From Nitrospira sp. UW-LDO-01 (lineage in GTDB: Bacteria > Nitrospirota > Nitrospiria > Nitrospirales > Nitrospiraceae): 59,458 nt of DNA. Location of the stretch: assembly GCA_002254365.1 (NCBI GenBank), contig NIUT01000074.1, forward strand, positions 1-59,458, read 5' to 3'. Shown here one piece after another: positions 43,350-50,925 of the stretch. Below the pieces are notes generated by a model that ran no database searches, was not told the DNA's origin, and saw only the letters and a program-made list of their open reading frames with translations. Each line of letters begins with the position of its first letter. Within the stretch, counting starts at the first letter, position 1. The position numbers and the translations under genes are program-made.

Positions 43350-43958
43350 ATGGCGTCATCGATGATAGGTGCGTCGTCCAGGACTCACAGTGCGGAGCCG
43401 GACGAACGCCGGGAATGGATCAGGATTGAGGATCGGGTCCTGATGGAATATCGACTGGTGACCGAGGGGGAAACCAGTGTGCCGGTCGAACTGAGCCCTG
43501 CAACTCCAGAATCGATTGCCGCAGCCGTGGGAAAACCAACCTTGGATCTTCTGGCTCGCTCCAGTGAGATCATCGTCGATTCAGCGGTTCTCCCTTGGAT
43601 CCGGAAGGTCGACTACCTGCTCGAAGTGATTCTGAATGCTCTTGCCACCAGTCAGCCGGCCAGCGTCACAATGGCACAGCCTATGGCGGTTAGTTTGAGT
43701 GGGGGGGGGATCGGGTTCGTCTCCATGCGGGAATTCGCCGCCGATGATCAACTGGCGGTCAAGCTCATTCTTCCACCGTTCACAATGATCCGGGCGCATG
43801 TGAAAGTCATTCGTGCGGCGCGAGAAGCCGATGGCCAAGGGTTCACGATAGCCACTGAGTTCGTCGATCTGACGCCTGATGATCAGGAGCACTTAATTCG
43901 CCACATCTTGCATGTGCAAGCCCAACGATTGCGCGCAGGTCGAGGTCAACCCAACTAG
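43350..43958 (+). CDS. PilZ-like domain protein
   Basis: 202 aa. [17 protein letters not shown] resembles the start of a PilZ domain and [13 protein letters not shown] the (D/N)xSxxG motif, with the first Asp/Asn replaced by Ser. An insertion of about 80 helical residues lies between the two motifs. EWIRIEDR lacks a clean RxxxR, so c-di-GMP binding is uncertain. It sits at the end of the filament genes, GAGGGGT upstream. Confidence 0.7.
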   Translation: MASSMIGASSRTHSAEPDERREWIRIEDRVLMEYRLVTEGETSVPVELSPATPESIAAAVGKPTLDLLARSSEIIVDSAVLPWIRKVDYLLEVILNALATSQPASVTMAQPMAVSLSGGGIGFVSMREFAADDQLAVKLILPPFTMIRAHVKVIRAAREADGQGFTIATEFVDLTPDDQEHLIRHILHVQAQRLRAGRGQPN

Positions 43959-43998
43959 ACGCCCCTCATACGAAGACTCGGTTCTTGAGCATGTACTC

Positions 43999-44869
43999 AT
44001 GAGTCGATCCAGCATCAAAGAATTCATCACGAAAGTCGAGACGCGGATCGATGCCTGCCGAAATGAAAACGCGAGAATCAGCAGCCCAATCACGATTCTC
44101 TCACTGATCGCTACCATCGAAGCGGCAAGAGCCGGTGAGGCGGGACGCGGGTTTGGCGTCGTCGCAAACAAGGTGCGGACGCTGGCATCCCAGGCGGCTA
44201 CGGCATCGGAAGACCTCGGAGGCTTGCGGAATGAGTTGCTGCAACAGTTCACGGGGCGAGAATAGGACCGACTCTCCGATACCGCGCAGACGCTTGTGCA
44301 GTTGGTCGTTCGCTATCTCTATGAACGGACGGCCGACGTCCGATGATGGGCTGCGGATGAAGCATTGGTGCATGGGTTAGAATATCTGGAGAGTGCCTCC
44401 CTCAAGCATCCGGAAGAGCGGCTCAGTCTTATCAACCGATTGTATTCGGGCTATTTAAATTTGGTGGTGCTAGGGATGAACGGAGAGGTTCTTGCCTGCT
44501 CACGCCCGACACAATTCTCCAAGGTCGTGGGCTCGAATCTCTCGCGATCTTTCTGGTTCAAGAAGGCCGTGGCCATGACGGCAGGTGATCAGTGTGCCGT
44601 CGATGATATTATGCATGATGTCGCGCAGGACGGTCGATTGGCCGCAGTGTTTGTGGCAGCCGTACGGCAGGCCACGAAGGTGGACGGAGAGAGTATTGGT
44701 GTGCTGGGGTGGTGTTCGACTGGAAACCTCAAGCCAGAACCATCGTTAGGGACAGTCGAAGGGCTATTAGATGAATATCGATCGGGAGGCCATTGCGCTT
44801 GCGAAGACGATCGGAAACCTGGAGTATGACGGGTTGGGATGGTATGCCGTGAGCGTCCAGAAGCAGTGA
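43999..44869 (+). pseudogene. Broken chemoreceptor-like gene
   Basis: One reading frame is interrupted by TAG at 44263 and TGA at 44344, then shifts near 44780-44800 into a frame ending DGLGWYAVSVQKQ. The N-terminal part carries a chemoreceptor signalling-tip-like sequence ([33 protein letters not shown]). After it come LVQLVVRYLYERTADVRW and a sensory-type domain (YLNLVVLGMNGEVLACSRP, NLSRSFWFKKAV). Three lesions in 870 bp make a functional protein unlikely. Confidence 0.75.
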
Positions 44870-44906
44870 TGAGGGTTGTTGAGAGAATATGCACAACCCG
44901 CGCCAC

Positions 44907-45806
44907 TCAGGCGGCCGAAGGAGTGGCTGTCGCCAGGGTTGCCAACAAGGCATCAGCGATTCGTCCCAGGGCCAGTGCAGCAGGAGAATTTGGGTTATGC
45001 TGGATCACCGGGACATAGGCCCGCACGGATTGTTCCATTGCAGCATCCTCAGGAATTTCCCCAAGCAAGGTTAAATCCCCTCCGACATATTCCTTGAGGA
45101 GCTTCTTGAGCTGCGGCACGTTCACGCGGGCACGTCCTGAGGTGCGGTTAAGGATGAGCGCCGGGTGAAACGCCTGCAACGTGTTTTCTGCAATCCTGCG
45201 ACCGGATTCATCCGTCTTGCCTGCGACGTCCAGCACCTCTTCCACGCTGCTGTAGTCTCGGTTCGCAAGACCTTCTGCCGTCACGTCTCGCATCAGGAAC
45301 ATCGAAAGGACGCGGCGAATAGCCGCAAGCTTAATGAATCGATAGAGGTCTAAGACCGATGTTGGGTCCGGAGTTGCGACGGCAATATGACGGTCAGCCA
45401 TCAGGAAAAAGTCGAGCGCATGATAGCTCGTTCCGGCTCCGATATCGACGAGAATAACGTCCGCGTGGATGTCTTGGAAATGGCGGATCAAACGCCTTTT
45501 CTGTGAATAGGGCATATTGGCGGTCGCCAAGGTATCACCGGTTCCTGGGATGATTCTCAAGTTGGGATGAAGCGGGAGTCGTTGAGCCAGCGCATCCAAC
45601 TGTTCGACTTGATGGGTGAGAAAGTCGGTCAAGGTCATAGGAGGGTTGAGCAGGCCGAGCAAGATATGAGCATCAGCCCCTCCGACGTCCAAATCTGCGA
45701 GCACCACTTGCTTTCCCTTCCTGGCAAGGAGCAAGGCCAGATTCGTTGCCACTACACTCTTTCCAACCCCACCTTTTCCTGACGCCACGGAGATGATCTG
45801 TGCCAT
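44907..45806 (-). CDS. MinD/ParA-like P-loop ATPase
   Basis: 299 aa from the ATG after GGAGCTCA. The deviant Walker A SVASGKGGVGKSVVATNLAL, LADLDVGGADAHILLG and VILVDIGAGTSYHALDFFL define the MinD/FlhG/Mrp group. The C-terminal part has PQLKKLLKEYVGGDLTLLGEIPED. FlhG limits flagellar number and position with FlhF; a motility-locus MinD is a candidate FlhG, but flhF is not beside it. It may also be a Mrp-like ATPase of other function. Confidence 0.8.
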   Translation of the reverse strand: MAQIISVASGKGGVGKSVVATNLALLLARKGKQVVLADLDVGGADAHILLGLLNPPMTLTDFLTHQVEQLDALAQRLPLHPNLRIIPGTGDTLATANMPYSQKRRLIRHFQDIHADVILVDIGAGTSYHALDFFLMADRHIAVATPDPTSVLDLYRFIKLAAIRRVLSMFLMRDVTAEGLANRDYSSVEEVLDVAGKTDESGRRIAENTLQAFHPALILNRTSGRARVNVPQLKKLLKEYVGGDLTLLGEIPEDAAMEQSVRAYVPVIQHNPNSPAALALGRIADALLATLATATPSAA

Positions 45807-45947
45807 TGAGCTCCGTTCCTGTTGATTTGGGACCCCTGTCACAGTCCTCTTCGGTTGCCGCCCGTGAAATCTGAATAGACCGGCCTCTATCTGTACAGAG
45901 TGGAGAGAAATGACCACTGACGACGGTGAGGTGGTCTGAATCGCAAC

Positions 45948-45975
45948 TTAAGTTTCCCAGCGGATACGCCGATAC
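45948..45975 (+). promoter_or_regulatory. Sigma-28 promoter of the HTH gene
   Basis: TTAAGTTT, 12 nt, GCCGATAC. It ends 10 bp before the ATG at 45986, so the transcript would begin almost at the start codon (leaderless) or the true start is internal. Confidence 0.45.
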
Positions 45976-45985
45976 GTCACTCGTT

Positions 45986-46219
45986 ATGAACAGTGATGTA
46001 ACAGCTGAAACGGGCACACAGTCTGAAACGGATGCCACTCGGGACGGAGAAATTCTCACCGTCATGGAGGTGGCGCGGTTTCTGCGCGTGCCTAAATCTA
46101 CAGTCTATAAGCTGGCACGAGGCGGTGAACTACCGGCGTCCAAAATCGGAAAGCATTGGCGCTTTCTCCGACGTGATATTCATGAGTGGATGCACAGCCG
46201 GTCCAAGCAAGCCGCATGA
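45986..46219 (+). CDS. Excisionase-type (MerR-like) HTH DNA-binding protein
   Basis: 77 aa from ATG 45986; GTG at 45926 or ATG at 46064 are alternatives and no start has a good ribosome site. The domain EILTVMEVARFLRVPKSTVY, KLARGGELPASKIGKHWRF, RRDIHEWM is the helix-turn-helix_17 type used by excisionases and by small regulators such as BldC. Divergent from the MinD-like gene with 180 bp between. Likely a local regulator rather than a phage excisionase, as no integrase is nearby. Confidence 0.78.
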   Translation: MNSDVTAETGTQSETDATRDGEILTVMEVARFLRVPKSTVYKLARGGELPASKIGKHWRFLRRDIHEWMHSRSKQAA

Positions 46220-46512
46220 GGAGCCGACCATCGCGAGATCTGTCGGAGCATGGCCATTCGCGATTACGGTGCATGCCAGATGAGGTTGCGGGATGATCGG
46301 TGTGTGGCTGGCGGCTTCTGATTTGGTCATGCGAGTGAGCCGTTTTCCACAGACACAGATGAGCTCCCTGCGTGGTGCACGTCAAGAGCAGTCGTCCCTC
46401 AGGATCAGGTCGTTCAATAAATATTCCGAGCGATGGTGAAAGATTAGGCCATTCTCAACCGAACATTCACGGCGGTTGGAGCGTCGGCCATGAGCTGAAA
46501 ACAGGAGGCAAT
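46220..46512. other. Gap before the chemotaxis block
   Basis: About 290 bp without a credible gene. TTCAATAAATATT at 46413-46425 is AT-rich and could belong to a promoter, but no clear sigma-28 or sigma-54 pair fits. Confidence 0.35.
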
Positions 46513-46893
46513 ATGCCAGCCGATCCAAGCATGAAAATTCTCATCGTGGATGACATGGTCACGATGCGAAGAATTGTCAAGAACGTTCTGAAGCAACTCG
46601 GCTTCTCAAATATCGACGAAGCCGAGAATGGCCAGGATGGTCTGCAAAAACTCAAATCCAGCAAGTATGACTTCGTTGTCTCAGACTGGAACATGCCCGT
46701 GATGACGGGAATCGACATGCTCCGGGCCATCCGGGCGGACGAACAATTAAAAGCCATACCGGTTCTTATGGTGACGGCTGAGGCGCAACAGAAAAATTTA
46801 GTGGAGGCGGTACAGGCGGGAGTCAGCAATTACATCGTAAAGCCGTTCACAGCCGAGACGATGCAAGAAAAACTCGCAAAGATATTCAAATAG
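46513..46893 (+). CDS. cheY: Response regulator CheY
   Basis: 126 aa single receiver domain from the ATG after GGAGGCAAT. Acidic pair in [18 protein letters not shown], phospho-acceptor Asp58 in [12 protein letters not shown], conserved Thr in VTAEA, and Lys in [11 protein letters not shown]. The [12 protein letters not shown] helix and DWNMP loop are the form found in motor-binding CheY. It is followed by cheZ 49 bp later, so both tune the switch. Confidence 0.94.
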   Translation: MPADPSMKILIVDDMVTMRRIVKNVLKQLGFSNIDEAENGQDGLQKLKSSKYDFVVSDWNMPVMTGIDMLRAIRADEQLKAIPVLMVTAEAQQKNLVEAVQAGVSNYIVKPFTAETMQEKLAKIFK

Positions 46894-46942
46894 TGTGGAG
46901 TGCACGGGACATTGAGCACGAGGGGATTCGAGGGAGGCAAGC

Positions 46943-47530
46943 GTGAAAAAAGGCGGACATAAACTCTATAAAGAACTCGGTGACTTGGCACGGTTCGTCG
47001 AAAACGCGATGAAGGCCATTTCCAACGCCGGTCCACAGCTCATCTCCAGCAGCCAACAATTGCCGACGGCATCCTCGCATCTGAGTGACCTCAATAAGAT
47101 GACAGAAGAAGGGACGCTTGAGGTGATGCGATTGACAGAGTTGATCCAGGATGAGCACAGCCATGTCGGGAAGGAGCTGAGGGCGGTCATTGAGGTCTTA
47201 CAGACCATGGACTGTAGCAAGCTTGCGGAACGACTGGAGAGCATCAATACTCTCGTGGGCCAAGAAGGAAAATATTTGACCGAAATCATGACGGCGTTGT
47301 CCTTCCAGGACTTGGTGGCACAACGGGTGAAGAAGCTCGTTTCGATTCTTGACGAAGTACAACATAAGTTAATGGAGCTCGTGGTGGTGTTTGGTTTGCA
47401 AGAGAACGGAGAGAAGGTGGTGATCGAAGGCACGGCGGGGCATCTATTGAAACAACTCGAGGAGTCCAAGACCACCGCCATGAAGCAGAAAGTGGCCGAC
47501 GATATCCTGGCGCAATTTGGGTTCAAATAG
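46943..47530 (+). CDS. cheZ: CheY-phosphate phosphatase CheZ
   Basis: 195 aa from a GTG preceded by GAGGGAGGCAAGC. A long helical hairpin with the active-site motif LSFQDLVAQRVKKLV: Asp123 and Gln127 fit the CheZ D-x3-Q pair. The C-terminus VADDILAQFGFK is the CheY-docking peptide. Immediately downstream of cheY, its substrate. Confidence 0.9.
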   Translation: MKKGGHKLYKELGDLARFVENAMKAISNAGPQLISSSQQLPTASSHLSDLNKMTEEGTLEVMRLTELIQDEHSHVGKELRAVIEVLQTMDCSKLAERLESINTLVGQEGKYLTEIMTALSFQDLVAQRVKKLVSILDEVQHKLMELVVVFGLQENGEKVVIEGTAGHLLKQLEESKTTAMKQKVADDILAQFGFK

Positions 47531-47653
47531 GAATCCAGGGGCAAGTTTCCAGTGCTGATTTTGAGGTCCAGGTTGTCCCAAAGCTCGAAACCAAACACGT
47601 TCAAGCAGAAACCGGCAACGCCTCATCGGTTGCATGCATGAGGGCGATGGCGA

Positions 47654-48424
47654 ATGGATATCGCAACAATCCTTGGGATCGTGATCGCGTTGGGCTCCAT
47701 TATCGGAGGCCAGGTGCTCGAAGGTGGGCACCTGGGCTCGATCATGCAGCTGACGGCTTTCATTATCGTGATCGGCGGCACGTTTGGTGCTATTTGCATA
47801 CAGAACCCATTGCCGGTCGTGCTCAGGGCATTCGGCGCGCTGACCATCGCAATTGCAGGACCTCATATCGACAACAAGGGTACGATTAAACTCATCCTGG
47901 AGCTTGCCAATATCTCGCGAAAACAAGGGCTGCTGGCGTTGGAGGGAAAGCTCAAAACCATCACGGATCCGTTCATGAAAAAGGGTGTCCAGCTCATTGT
48001 CGACGGGACGGAGCCCAAAGCGGTGATCGAGATCCTTGAAATTGAGGTGGAGCATCACGAGGAACAAGGCGTGATCGCAGCGAAGGTCTGGGAAGCAGCC
48101 GGCGGCTATGCCCCAACCGTCGGCATTATCGGAGCCGTGCTTGGTCTCATTCACGTGATGGAAAATCTGGCCGATCCGTCAAAGTTGGGCGGCGGAATCG
48201 CTGTGGCGTTCGTGGCGACCGTCTATGGAGTGGGGGCGGCAAACCTCTTTTTTTTGCCCTTGGCCAATAAGATCAAATTGAAGCTGAAAGAGGAAGCTGG
48301 TTCCAGAAACTTGATGATTATGGGGCTGGCGGGGCTTGCTCAGGGAGAAAACCCCCGACTCTTGCAGGAGAAGTTGGAAAGCGTACTGCCGCACAGCGAG
48401 CGGACGAAAGAGGGGAAAAAGTAA
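47654..48424 (+). CDS. motA: Flagellar motor stator protein MotA
   Basis: 256 aa with four membrane helices: about 1-20, 30-50, 150-175 and 180-205. Motifs: LGIVIALGSIIGGQVLEGG, the cytoplasmic loop GTEPKAVIEILEIEVEHHEE with charged residues that touch FliG, and the proton-path helices GGYAPTVGIIGAVLGLIHVM and AVAFVATVYGVGAANLFFLP. Pairs with motB downstream. The 123-bp gap after cheZ holds no clear promoter. Confidence 0.94.
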   Translation: MDIATILGIVIALGSIIGGQVLEGGHLGSIMQLTAFIIVIGGTFGAICIQNPLPVVLRAFGALTIAIAGPHIDNKGTIKLILELANISRKQGLLALEGKLKTITDPFMKKGVQLIVDGTEPKAVIEILEIEVEHHEEQGVIAAKVWEAAGGYAPTVGIIGAVLGLIHVMENLADPSKLGGGIAVAFVATVYGVGAANLFFLPLANKIKLKLKEEAGSRNLMIMGLAGLAQGENPRLLQEKLESVLPHSERTKEGKK

Positions 48425-48480
48425 CACGTGAAACCCAAGGCATCACAAACAGTTCACGCTTCTCACGCTTCACGGTGACG
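48424..48480. repeat. TTTCAC/TTCACG-type degenerate repeat
   Basis: CACGTGAAACCC then AGTTCACGCTTCTCACGCTTC fill the motA-motB gap almost completely. Confidence 0.5.
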
Positions 48481-48481
48481 A

Positions 48482-49279
48482 ATGGCGAAACACAAGCATG
48501 AGGAGCATGAAAATCACGAGCGATGGCTCGTCTCCTATGCCGACTTTATTACCTTGCTGTTTGCTTTTTTCGTCGTGATGTACTCAATTTCCTCCGTCAA
48601 TGTCGGAAAGTACCGAACCGTCAGCGAGTCGATCAAAGCCGCGCTGAATCCCATCGTCAGCCCGCCATCTTCCCCGACCCCGTTGGCATTGAGTGCCAGC
48701 AAACAGGCAGTGACGGCACCCGATGCTCCAGGGAGCAAGGATGTGGCGATCCGCAAATTACGAAATCTCGTGAAAGGAATTAAAGCCTCGCCGCAGCTAT
48801 CGCTGGTACGGATCACGGAACGGGTCAACGGAGATATCGTGATTACGATTCCTGATCAGTTGCTGTTCAATAGCGGCGAAGCAGCCGTGCGCAGCGAAGC
48901 GCTGCCGTTTCTGGAAGGCCTGAGCGCGGCCATCGTGGAACTCAACCGATATACCAGGGTCGAGGGGCACACAGACAACGTTCCCATACGCACGGCACAA
49001 TTTCCGTCAAATTGGGAACTTTCTGCCGCCCGTGCGGTAATGGTCGTCAGGGTCTTGTCAGAGTTGTTTGCCGTGCCGTCGGAGCGGTTGGCGGCGGTGG
49101 GGCACGCCGATACGAGGCCTGTGACCCTCAACCTGGACGTGGAGCAGCGGGCCAAGAATCGGCGAGTCGAGGTCGTCATTCTCGAACAGGCGCCACCAGC
49201 TCCTCAGTATGAGACCGCGAACACTGCTGGTTCAGGGGAGCCATCGGTGGAGGAGGGGGCATCAAGTCCGTTGCCCTAG
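48482..49279 (+). CDS. motB: Flagellar motor stator protein MotB
   Basis: 265 aa. A single membrane helix (about 22-42) with the proton-binding Asp21 in WLVSYADFITLLFAFFVVMY. Then a Pro/Ser/Ala linker and an OmpA-type peptidoglycan-binding domain (about 120-235): LFNSGEAAVRSEALPFL, VEGHTDNVPI, NWELSAARAVMVVRVL, NRRVEVVI. MotB anchors the stator to the cell wall. A Pro-rich acidic tail ends the protein. Confidence 0.94.
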   Translation: MAKHKHEEHENHERWLVSYADFITLLFAFFVVMYSISSVNVGKYRTVSESIKAALNPIVSPPSSPTPLALSASKQAVTAPDAPGSKDVAIRKLRNLVKGIKASPQLSLVRITERVNGDIVITIPDQLLFNSGEAAVRSEALPFLEGLSAAIVELNRYTRVEGHTDNVPIRTAQFPSNWELSAARAVMVVRVLSELFAVPSERLAAVGHADTRPVTLNLDVEQRAKNRRVEVVILEQAPPAPQYETANTAGSGEPSVEEGASSPLP

Positions 49280-49347
49280 GGTTGCGCGATTTACAGGTGG
49301 GCATGTCAGACCCATCAGAAAGAATGAGCAAAGTTGATGGCAGGCAC

Positions 49348-49375
49348 TCAAGTCATAAAAGACAATTGCCGACAT
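49348..49375 (+). promoter_or_regulatory. Sigma-28 promoter of the STAS gene
   Basis: TCAAGTCA, 12 nt, GCCGACAT, ending 38 bp before the STAS gene ATG. The -10 box has two deviations from GCCGATAA. Confidence 0.5.
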
Positions 49376-49413
49376 AATACGTTAGTGCGTCAATCTAAGA
49401 GGTCCTACAAGCA

Positions 49414-49716
49414 ATGATGACGGAACCGTCTGGAACGAATACGCCTCAGGCACAGGCAGAGAACCCAAGACATCTTGCCCCTATAGGAGACCTCTCCATT
49501 TTTGAAGCAGGAGAATTCAAGGAGGCATTGGTGAAGTTGATGGCCAACGAAGGGTTGGTTTCCTTGGATCTCAGCAACGTCGATCGGGTGGATACAGCCG
49601 CAATCCAGCTGATGCTAGCGGCTCGCAAGCAGGCGCGCATGCTGGTGATGGGGATCCCAGAAGATTTGCAGGACAAACTCAAACAACTCGGCTTCACAGG
49701 CCAGTTGAGTGAATAA
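49414..49716 (+). CDS. STAS-domain protein
   Basis: 100 aa. One STAS domain: LAPIGDLSIFEAGEFKEALV, then SLDLSNVDRVDTAAIQLMLA, where DTAAIQ replaces the DSSG site of anti-anti-sigma factors. The phosphorylatable Ser is therefore replaced (DT). The position before a CheZ-like and a cheY gene suggests a scaffold or switch in chemotaxis. TAAGAGGTCC upstream. Confidence 0.85.
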   Translation: MMTEPSGTNTPQAQAENPRHLAPIGDLSIFEAGEFKEALVKLMANEGLVSLDLSNVDRVDTAAIQLMLAARKQARMLVMGIPEDLQDKLKQLGFTGQLSE

Positions 49717-49825
49717 GGCGTACTGGCTGTATGACGAACAGTCTGGTGTTTCATCGTGCGGCAAGTTGTCAGCCCAGGGTCTGCGTCGTCCTCGGACAGC
49801 CGACCATAACCAATAGACTCGAACA

Positions 49826-50368
49826 ATGAGGACTGTGAGCGCTCAAGAAGGAGACTCTCAGAGGTCCTCTGTTGGGGAGAAGACCTCGGTCACGGAGCTG
49901 CTCGCCCATCACCGAGCCTGGAATACGTTTGCCGACGGGGTCGTCCGCCTGATCCCAGCATTAAAGGCGCAGATGAGCGCAGTAACAGCCGAAACTGAGC
50001 GTGCTGCGGTCGAGCTACTGGTGCAGTTGCAAGCGCTCGCGTCGGGTGCCGAGACCATGACATCCGCCGCACGGGCCGAAGTGATCTCCAAGGTCGTCAT
50101 GGCGATGCAGTTTCAGGACATTACTCGGCAAAAGTTGGAGCATGTGGGGCAAGCGTTAGATCAATTCAATCGGCATCTCCAGATTCTGCAACAAGGCCCG
50201 CTCACAGAGGAGATGGCCCAAGAGCTGGCTGGACTTGAACGGATCGAGGAAAATTACACCATGGAGGCAGAGCGCCGTCTGCATCAGGCTGCGCTCCAAC
50301 CCCAATATCAAGAGCCTGTGCCGGTGGAGGACTGCGAGAATGGCGAGGATTCAGTGACGCTGTTTTAG
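49826..50368 (+). CDS. CheZ-like protein, second copy
   Basis: 180 aa, helical. AEVISKVVMAMQFQDITRQK carries FQDITRQ with Asp98 and Gln102 in the D-x3-Q spacing of CheZ phosphatases. Paralogue of the CheZ at 46943 in the active helix only; it lacks that protein's C-terminal CheY-docking peptide and ends in an acidic tail (EDCENGEDSVTLF). It precedes cheY2 by 91 bp, so cheY2 is the likely substrate. Confidence 0.7.
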   Translation: MRTVSAQEGDSQRSSVGEKTSVTELLAHHRAWNTFADGVVRLIPALKAQMSAVTAETERAAVELLVQLQALASGAETMTSAARAEVISKVVMAMQFQDITRQKLEHVGQALDQFNRHLQILQQGPLTEEMAQELAGLERIEENYTMEAERRLHQAALQPQYQEPVPVEDCENGEDSVTLF

Positions 50369-50459
50369 TCATGCGGAAGGGTTTCGCTTAGAAAGGCGGG
50401 AAGTCTAGTGATGGTCATGAATAACCGACACGCGCAAGAGATTGGCTCTGGAGGGGAAT

Positions 50460-50831
50460 ATGAGTAAGACCGCGCTGATCGTGGATGATTCGCCGACGAT
50501 GCGCCAGATGGTCGCCTTCACGCTGACCAATGCCGGCTTTACTGTCGTCGAAGCCGAGCATGGGAAAGACGCCGTGAACAAGGTTACGGCGGCGGGTAAG
50601 ATGGATATTGTGGTGACCGATCTCAATATGCCTGAGATGGATGGGATTACCCTCATCAAGGAATTGCGCAAATTGAGCGCGTTCAAATATACGCCGATTC
50701 TAATGCTCACGACCGAATCGGCGATCGAGAAGAAGCAAGCGGGGAAGGAAGCCGGAGCCACGGGATGGCTCGTCAAGCCGTTCAACCCTGAAACACTTCT
50801 GAAGACCATCGCGAAGGTCCTGCCGGCATAA
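50460..50831 (+). CDS. cheY: Response regulator CheY, second copy
   Basis: 123 aa from the ATG after GAGGGGAAT. LIVDDSPTMRQMVAFTLTNA, phospho-acceptor Asp54 in VVTDLNMPEMDGITLIKEL, Thr in LTTESA, Lys in WLVKPFNPETLLKTI. The form matches CheY paired with cheA in the same operon. It differs from the CheY at 46513 in the surface helix that meets the motor, so it may be a phosphate sink or act on another target. Confidence 0.93.
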   Translation: MSKTALIVDDSPTMRQMVAFTLTNAGFTVVEAEHGKDAVNKVTAAGKMDIVVTDLNMPEMDGITLIKELRKLSAFKYTPILMLTTESAIEKKQAGKEAGATGWLVKPFNPETLLKTIAKVLPA

Positions 50832-50837
50832 ATGCCG

Positions 50838-50920
50838 TAAAAGTGAAACAGAAGATGCATAAAGTGAGAGGCATGGGAAGTTCCTTGGCGTTTCACATCT
50901 CAGGTTTCACATCTCACGAG
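50838..50920. repeat. TTTCAC-type degenerate repeat
   Basis: AGTGAAACAGAAG, later GGCGTTTCACATCTCAGGTT and TTCACATCTCACG, filling the cheY2-cheA gap. Confidence 0.5.
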
Positions 50921-50925
50921 GCCCT

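Noticed and set aside
44263-44346. Stop-codon read-through or recoding in the chemoreceptor-like gene
   Set aside because: Two different stops plus a later frameshift within one gene are better explained by decay.
45986-46219. Prophage or integrative-element excisionase
   Set aside because: The HTH type fits, but there is no integrase, attachment site or phage gene around it, and it has a sigma-28-like promoter.
43195-50920. CRISPR arrays from the repeated TTTCAC words
   Set aside because: Unit length and spacing are irregular, copies are imperfect, there are no equal-length spacers, and no cas gene is present.
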